Origin: an uncultured Acidobacteriia bacterium
Lineage (GTDB): Bacteria > Acidobacteriota > Terriglobia > Bryobacterales > Bryobacteraceae
Direction: 5' to 3'
Length of the DNA: 47,895 bases
Assembly: GCA_903875575.1 (NCBI GenBank)
Contig: CAIQWJ010000036.1
Location: forward strand, 1-47,895
Part shown: piece by piece, positions 42,784 through 47,895 of the stretch
Numbering within the stretch: position 1 is the first letter of the stretch
Layout of the letters: each line of letters opens with the position of its first letter
The notes under the pieces: generated by a model
Seen by the model: only the letters and a program-made list of their open reading frames with translations
Told to the model about the DNA's origin: nothing
The model's database searches: none
Translations under genes and position numbers: made by a program

Positions 42784-45282
42784 ATGAAGCTTTTTACTCC
42801 GACCGCATCCAGACGCCTCAATGAGGTGATCGGATTAGTGTTTCTTGCCACAGGACTTTTGCTCCTGCTGAGTTTTGTGTCGTTCCACCCGGGCGATCCC
42901 TCGTGGAACCACGTGGGCGGTAGCTTGTCCACACGCAATCTCATCGGCCGCTTCGGCGCGCACCTCAGCGATCTCAGCCTCCAGGCCTTCGGCCTCGGCT
43001 CGTTCGTGATCCCGTTTCTGGTCTTTGCACTGGCCTGGAAATGGATCCGCTCGGAAGAGACCGACGCGCCCGGCATCAAACTATTTGGCAGCTTCATGCT
43101 GGTCGCCTCGGCCTGCGGTGTTGCCGCGCTCTTCCCGCAGTGGAGACTGTTCGAAAATACCATCCTCCCCGGCGGCACGGCGGGCTACCTGCTGGCAGAT
43201 TCGCTCGAACATTCCCTCAACCTGGCCGGCACTGCCGTGGTGCTCGCCACATCCCTCATCGTTTCTCTCTACCTGGTTTCCACCTTCACCCTCGGGAGCC
43301 TTGAGGGCTGGTTTGCGCCGCTGATCGCCTTCTTTTCTCGCGTGCAGGACCGCTGGCGCAGGTATCTGGAACGCCGCCGCGAAAACAAACTGGAACGCCA
43401 GCAGTTGAAGCGCGAAGCCGCTGAACTGCGCGCCGCGGAGAAAGAAGCTGCCCGCGAGGCAAAGCGTCGCGAGAAGCAGCCTGAATTCTCCGAAGCTCCG
43501 GAAGTCGCCGAAACCGCAGCCTTCGAAGCTGCAGCCGAAGCCACCGACTTCTCGCCGCCCATCGTGCAGACTGCCGACCCCGCCCTTTCCACGCGCGGCA
43601 AGAAACGCGTCCCTGCACCAGTCACCGAGACTCTGCCATGGGACGACCCTGTCCCCGCTGCTCCTGTGGCCGAAGCCCCGGTCGCCATCGAAGAAATCCC
43701 CATCTGCGTGCTGGAAGAAACGCCTCCGCCGGAGAAGGCCAACGTCTTCGAGTTCCCCTTCAGCACACCGGCCAAGTCCACCGGCCCGAAGCTGCCGACC
43801 ATCTACAGGCTGCCTTCCACCGACCTGCTGAACGAAATCCCGCAACGCTCCGCGTTTGACGAGCAGGAACTGAAAAACGTTGCCATCGCCATCAAGGCCA
43901 AGTTCGAAGAGTTCAACGTGATGGGTTCCGTGGTCCAGATCAATCCCGGCCCGGTGGTCACAACGTTCGAATTCAAGCCCGAAGCCGGCATGAAGTACAG
44001 CAAGATCACAAACCTTCGCGAGGATCTCTGTCTCGGTCTCCAGGCCGAATCCATCTTGATTGAGCGCATCCCCGGCAAAATGACCGTCGGCATCGAAGTG
44101 CCGAATTCGAAGCGCGAAGTCATCAGCCTGCGCGCCGTGATTGAGAGCGAGGAGTTCGAAGCCTCCGCCTCGCGCCTCACCATCTCGATGGGCAAGGACA
44201 TCAGCGGCCGCATCAAAGTCGCCTCGCTCGAAACCATGCCGCACGCGCTGATTGCCGGCTCCACCGGGTCGGGCAAATCAGTGATGATCAATTCGCTCAT
44301 CATGTCGATTCTGTATAAGTCGACGCCGGACGAAGTGCGCATGATCATGGTGGATCCCAAACGCGTGGAACTTGGCATTTACGAAGGCATTCCGCATCTG
44401 CTCACGCCGGTGATCACAGATCCCCGCAAAGCCACGAACGCGCTCAAGAACGCGGTGCTGGAGATGGAACGCCGTCTCCGCCTGCTGGCCGAAGTGGGCG
44501 CGCGCAATATTGACCAGTACAACAAGAAGATCCGGCAACTACAGAACCAGCCGCGGTCGCTCTTCGAAGACGATGGCGAGCAGGAGAAGGAAGAACTGCG
44601 GCCACTGCCTTACATCCTGATTCTGATCGACGAATTGGCCGACCTTATGATGCTGGAAGGCCGTAACGTGGAAGAGTCCGTCACACGCCTGGCGCAGATG
44701 GCGCGTGCGGTTGGTATGCACCTGGTGCTCGCCACGCAGAGGCCGAGCGTGGACGTCATCACCGGTCTGATCAAGGCCAACTTCCCCGCCCGCATCAGCT
44801 TCCGCGTGGCAACCCGAGTGGATAGCCGAACCGTGCTGGATGTCATGGGCGCGGAGCATCTGCTCGGCAAGGGCGACATGTTGTTCCTGCCGCCCGGTTC
44901 TTCGCGACTGACCCGCGTACACGGCGCGTTTGTCACGGAAAACGAGATCAACGGCGTGGTGGAATTCTGGAAGGCCCAGGCGCGCCCGGAATACGATCAG
45001 AGCTACCTCATCGCTCCGCCCACGGACGAGGGTCCGATGGAAGGCGACGAAGAGCCATCGGGCGATCAGGACGCGATGTACGAAGAGGCGGTGCGGGTGG
45101 TCATGGAGATGGGCAAAGCGTCCACCTCGACTTTGCAGCGGCGTCTGCGGCTCGGTTACGGACGCGCGGCCAGAATTCTCGATATGATGTATCGCGACGG
45201 TATCATCGGACCGCCGGATGGCAGCAAGCCGCGTGAAGTGCTGAAGAGCCCGGACTGGCTGCGCGAAGTGGATCACGTGTAG
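42784..45282 (+). CDS. ftsK: DNA translocase FtsK/SpoIIIE
   Basis: This DNA pump of 832 residues acts at the division septum during chromosome segregation. Four membrane helices lie in residues 15-175, then a charged linker with coiled-coil character (to about 330). The motor follows: the beta-sheet DNA-binding part, Walker A GSTGSGKS (near 495), Walker B ILILIDELADLM (near 615) and ATQRPSVDVITGLIKANFP. The C-terminal gamma winged helix is clear (ASTSTLQRRLRLGYGRAARILD, landmarks QRRLRLGYGRAA). The frame is intact. Confidence 0.95.
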   Translation: MKLFTPTASRRLNEVIGLVFLATGLLLLLSFVSFHPGDPSWNHVGGSLSTRNLIGRFGAHLSDLSLQAFGLGSFVIPFLVFALAWKWIRSEETDAPGIKLFGSFMLVASACGVAALFPQWRLFENTILPGGTAGYLLADSLEHSLNLAGTAVVLATSLIVSLYLVSTFTLGSLEGWFAPLIAFFSRVQDRWRRYLERRRENKLERQQLKREAAELRAAEKEAAREAKRREKQPEFSEAPEVAETAAFEAAAEATDFSPPIVQTADPALSTRGKKRVPAPVTETLPWDDPVPAAPVAEAPVAIEEIPICVLEETPPPEKANVFEFPFSTPAKSTGPKLPTIYRLPSTDLLNEIPQRSAFDEQELKNVAIAIKAKFEEFNVMGSVVQINPGPVVTTFEFKPEAGMKYSKITNLREDLCLGLQAESILIERIPGKMTVGIEVPNSKREVISLRAVIESEEFEASASRLTISMGKDISGRIKVASLETMPHALIAGSTGSGKSVMINSLIMSILYKSTPDEVRMIMVDPKRVELGIYEGIPHLLTPVITDPRKATNALKNAVLEMERRLRLLAEVGARNIDQYNKKIRQLQNQPRSLFEDDGEQEKEELRPLPYILILIDELADLMMLEGRNVEESVTRLAQMARAVGMHLVLATQRPSVDVITGLIKANFPARISFRVATRVDSRTVLDVMGAEHLLGKGDMLFLPPGSSRLTRVHGAFVTENEINGVVEFWKAQARPEYDQSYLIAPPTDEGPMEGDEEPSGDQDAMYEEAVRVVMEMGKASTSTLQRRLRLGYGRAARILDMMYRDGIIGPPDGSKPREVLKSPDWLREVDHV

Positions 45283-45310
45283 GGTGCCTTTACCCTGAAA
45301 ATGTGGAAAC

Positions 45311-45520
45311 ATGGAAGTCATGGAAACTGAGGCTGGCGCGCCGGTGATGGAAACCCCGGAGCAGGGTCTAATCCGCGCCCGGGCGCTTGTGCTCAAGTAC
45401 AATCCAGTCGGGACCAATCTGTCCGACGAACTGATTGCGGACCGACGAGCGGAGGCGCTTCTTGAAGAGCGTGCCCACCCTGCCGTTCGCGGGAAAACGC
45501 CGTTGGAGCTCTCCAGATGA
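45311..45520 (+). CDS. small protein of unknown function
   Basis: The 69-residue acidic protein is helical in its middle (RARALVLKYNPVGTNLSDELIADRRAEALLEE). I do not recognise a family. It lies 28 bases after ftsK and overlaps the next start (ATGA), so it is probably translationally coupled to the HTH-TPR gene. The ribosome binding site is weak. Confidence 0.5.
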   Translation: MEVMETEAGAPVMETPEQGLIRARALVLKYNPVGTNLSDELIADRRAEALLEERAHPAVRGKTPLELSR

Positions 45521-46455
45521 GTGGAAAACCCCTAACTGCTATGGATGCCGGCCTTCCGCCTTCCGGCGCCTGGAAACGCGAAGACGTTTGCCGCATGCTG
45601 AGCATTTCCGCGCGTCAACTGGCAGCGTGGGAAAAGCAGGGTCTCCTCGCGCGCGGCGACGGTTTCGGCTTCCCGGATCTGGTCGCGCTCAAGACGCTGA
45701 AGCGCCTGCGCGAACTGAAGATCCCGGTCAAAAAGATCAAGGACGCGGTCACGTCTCTAAAGCTGCGGCTCGAAGATATCGACCAGCCGCTGGCGCAACT
45801 GCGCGTCACCACCGAAGGCCGCCGCATCGCTGTTCACGTTTCCGGCTCGCGCATGGAAGCCGAGAGCGGCCAGTTGCTTTTCGATTTCGGCGAGCGGGAA
45901 ATCGAGACGCTGCGGGCGTTTCCCATGAAACCGCCTCCGCCTCCGGCCGTGGCAACTCCCCCCGCCATTGACGAGGAGACCGCGGAATTCTGGTTCCAGC
46001 GGGGCCTTGCGCTCGAAGAGACCGGTGCGCCGGTGGAAGCGGCTATCGAAGCTTACAGCAAATCGCTCGAGGCGAATCCGGTCGCTCCAGGTGCTCTGGT
46101 CAACCTCGGAACCATACTCTTCCGCCAGCAGAAGTATCGGAAGGCGAAGGAACTCTACGCGCGGGCTGTGGAGGCCGACCCGACATATCCACTCGCGCAT
46201 TTCAACCTGGGAAATCTGGCCGATGAGCAAGGCGATTTCGACGCCGCACGGAAGCACTATCTGGAAGCGGTGCGGCTCAACCCGCAGTATGCCGACGCTT
46301 ACTTCAATCTCGCCCTGTTGTGTGAGCGTACCAATGAAGTGCTCCAGGCCATTCGCTATTGGAGCGCGTATCTGAAGCTCGATGCCACCAGTTCCTGGGC
46401 CCGCGCGGCAAAGAAGCAGCTGGATAAGCTGAAGCAGTCTGTGCGGTCGAAGTAA
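45517..46455 (+). CDS. MerR-type HTH protein fused to TPRs
   Basis: The 312-residue protein has a MerR-like winged helix at about 18-75 (WKREDVCRMLSISARQLAAWEKQGLL, then FPDLVALKTLKRLRELKIPVKKIKDAV), a Pro-rich linker near 137-146, and three to four TPRs at 150-300 (WFQRGLALEETGAPVEAAIEAY, LVNLGTILFRQQKYRKAKELYARAVEADP, HFNLGNLADEQGDFDAARKHY). The HTH should bind DNA and the TPRs a protein partner, so it may be a regulator controlled by protein contact. No ligand-binding Cys cluster as in metal MerR proteins is seen. Confidence 0.8.
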   Translation: MSGKPLTAMDAGLPPSGAWKREDVCRMLSISARQLAAWEKQGLLARGDGFGFPDLVALKTLKRLRELKIPVKKIKDAVTSLKLRLEDIDQPLAQLRVTTEGRRIAVHVSGSRMEAESGQLLFDFGEREIETLRAFPMKPPPPPAVATPPAIDEETAEFWFQRGLALEETGAPVEAAIEAYSKSLEANPVAPGALVNLGTILFRQQKYRKAKELYARAVEADPTYPLAHFNLGNLADEQGDFDAARKHYLEAVRLNPQYADAYFNLALLCERTNEVLQAIRYWSAYLKLDATSSWARAAKKQLDKLKQSVRSK

Positions 46456-46458
46456 ACT

Positions 46459-47304
46459 CTACTTCTTCAGTTCGGCCTTCACCAGCGGGGCAACCTTCTC
46501 CGCCGTAAATACTTCGTTGTACTTCTTTCCGTTGATAAAGAACGTAGGCGTGCCGCCCACCCCGGCTTCCTCGCCTTCCTTCTCTTCCGCGTGAACGCGC
46601 GCAGCGTACTTGTGAACGTTCATCTCCAGCGTGAACTGTTTCATGTCCAGTCCCAGCTTTGTCGCATAGCCCATGATAATCGTGCGCGAAACGCGAGAGC
46701 CCGCGTAAATCATATCGTGCATTTCCCAGAACTTGCCCTGCGCCTGCGCCGCCAGCGCTGCTTCGGCCGCGAACTGCGCCTGGCTGTGATCTTCCAGTGG
46801 GAACTGCTTGAACACCAGTCTGACGTCCCTGGGAAACTGGCGCATCAGCGCCTTGGTCTGTGCCACGGCCTCGCTGCAATAGGGGCACTGAAAGTCGGAA
46901 AACTCCGTCACCGTCACCCGCGCACTAAGCGGGCCGCGCACCGGAGCGCTGCCGATCGAAAGTCTCACCGGAGGATCCAGCACTGGCGCGGGCTCCGCAG
47001 CCACCCTTTTCAGGTCGGTCCGAATGTCCGCCTCCGTCCTGCCTTCCACAACTTCCTTCACCACAGCCAGCGCCAGTTTCTTGCTGTATTGGCAGGTGTG
47101 ATCCTTTTCGCGACATTCGGCGATCTTCAGGTCGCAGCCGCAGGAACACGGCTCGGTCCGGGCGATCTTCAGCGCCATCGCTCTCTTCGCGCCAGTCAGG
47201 CCCTGCATGTCGATGCTACCGATCTCGGTGGACGTCTGCCAGTCACCCTGCGCGAGACAGAGAATGGTTAAGGAGAAGAGAAGGGCCAGCTTGCGGAAAC
47301 TCAC
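46459..47304 (-). CDS. DsbA-like thioredoxin-fold protein with Cys-rich N-terminal domain
   Basis: This secreted protein of 281 residues starts at GTG 47304 (signal peptide with LALLFSLTILCLAQG). The N-terminal domain (about 25-100) has EPCSCGCDLKIAECREKDHTC, a CcmH-like Cys cluster. The C-terminal DsbA-type domain (about 115-281) has the redox motif CPYC in FSDFQCPYCSEAV and the cis-Pro loop GGTPTFFING. It should form or rearrange disulfides, or handle a metal or heme substrate. A start at 47418 would add a tail without a signal peptide. Convergent with the HTH-TPR gene, three bases apart. Confidence 0.82.
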   Translation of the reverse strand: MSFRKLALLFSLTILCLAQGDWQTSTEIGSIDMQGLTGAKRAMALKIARTEPCSCGCDLKIAECREKDHTCQYSKKLALAVVKEVVEGRTEADIRTDLKRVAAEPAPVLDPPVRLSIGSAPVRGPLSARVTVTEFSDFQCPYCSEAVAQTKALMRQFPRDVRLVFKQFPLEDHSQAQFAAEAALAAQAQGKFWEMHDMIYAGSRVSRTIIMGYATKLGLDMKQFTLEMNVHKYAARVHAEEKEGEEAGVGGTPTFFINGKKYNEVFTAEKVAPLVKAELKK

Positions 47305-47461
47305 AGTCTCTATTGTGCCGCATTTTGCCGTGCGGAATGTGCGGGGAGGCCGGGCGAGAACGATATCGTGCTGAAACGACAAGCGCTTACGGCGTAAGTA
47401 AACTGCCGCGAGCGGCAATCCCGCCGATAAGAAATCGCGTTACAATGGTGCTGGCTTCACT

Positions 47462-47737
47462 ATGGACATTGAGACAATCCAGTTTGAGGCTATCTATGAA
47501 GGCGGCGTTCTCCGCCCCCTGCAGCCGATTGAAATGCCCGAGTCTCAATAGTTGATGGTCACCGTCACGACTGCCGGCGATGCCCGCAGCACGCGCGATT
47601 GGGAAGCCGTAGCAATGGCACGCGAAGCAATCGAGGAAGTACCGAATGTTCCGACGATCCATGAGGTCCGGGCAGCCCTGTCCGTGATTCCCGGTTCTCT
47701 TTCCAGTGCCGTCACTGCGGACCGCGGGGATTACTGA
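47462..47737 (+). pseudogene. DUF104/AF2212-like antitoxin gene split by TAG
   Basis: The opening frame (MDIETIQFEAIYEGGVLRPL, then QPIEMPESQ) has the pattern of DUF104 antitoxins (I-A-YE-GV--PL--). A TAG at 47549-47551 interrupts the usual E-G-Q-x-V-VT segment, and the same frame goes on as LMVTVTTAGDAR to 47737. TTG 47552 or ATG 47555 could restart translation next to the stop. DUF104 proteins usually pair with a PIN-domain toxin, but no toxin is visible in the last 158 bases, which hold nothing else I can assign. Confidence 0.58.
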
Positions 47738-47895
47738 TTGGCAGGGTATTTTTTCGGTGAACTAAACCGCTGCGCGGTAAACGGCTGCGGGTGAAGAGCG
47801 CGGTTGGAGGGTGTCTTTAAGAGAAGAAAGCGTAAGCAGGTGATGGTGTGGGGTTCCGTCTGGAACACTGGATCAGGTTATATCCCAATAGCCAA

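Overview
The window looks like chromosomal DNA of a soil acidobacterium of the Solibacter/Bryobacter kind. This is inferred from gene content, not from a search: a decayed TIGR03435-type gene, a Ser/Thr kinase fused to a TolB-like domain and TPRs, secreted esterases with Gly/Ala-rich stretches, an M28 peptidase, small secreted proteins, and high G+C. The window opens in the 3' end of a 5S rRNA gene followed by an intrinsic terminator.

Positions 547-10534 hold an NHLM-type (nitrile-hydratase-leader/Nif11-class) peptide-export locus. In order it has a repeat precursor, a cyclic-nucleotide-binding-domain gene, an HlyD-like adaptor, an ABC exporter with a C39 peptidase, a second ABC exporter, a 49-residue single-leader precursor, and a second, larger repeat precursor. 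The two large precursors repeat a leader-like block (ELKPDEADEVAGAG and variants) followed by a short segment ending in NHNQ: 8 copies plus 1 beyond a stop in the first, 12 in the second. Each array therefore appears to be a chain of leader-plus-core units with a possible double-Gly-type cleavage site in every unit. No modification enzyme lies beside it. Four lesions (three in-frame stops and one extra G in a G7 tract) hit both arrays, the cyclic-nucleotide gene and the second exporter, so the locus appears to be decaying in this strain.

10615-13615 carries a TPR protein, a small basic protein and a secreted esterase on the minus strand; 13934 starts a secreted SGNH hydrolase. 14907-20739 is a nitric-oxide module: a membrane 4Fe-4S protein, an NnrS-like protein, a quinol-type NO reductase, a cupin and a protein of unknown function. 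Three of these genes have the same promoter layout, a GTGAC-N4-GTCAC palindrome starting exactly 36 bp before a TATTCT/TAATCT -10 box, as expected for a Crp/Fnr-family (DNR/NnrR-like) activator.

20725-26096 holds a DUF2007-like gene, an excisionase-type HTH protein, a Gly-rich RRM protein, two secreted proteins, and an acyl-CoA carboxylase beta subunit overlapping an enoyl-CoA hydratase. 26290-33589 has the kinase-TPR protein, a serine hydrolase, a second esterase and an oligopeptidase B-like lipoprotein. 33596-36999 is a minus-strand run of wecB, infA, a cold-shock gene, an EgtD-like methyltransferase and rpsT. 37127-39225 is a polysaccharide ABC exporter pair, followed by an M28 peptidase and a TIGR03435-like pseudogene.

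At 42365-42571 a 28-residue hydrophobic peptide gene with a strong ribosome binding site lies wholly antisense to a possible 190-nt RNA that has its own extended -10 box and terminator. This resembles a type I toxin-antitoxin layout. The window ends with ftsK, a MerR-HTH/TPR fusion, a DsbA-like thioredoxin and an antitoxin-like gene split by an in-frame TAG.
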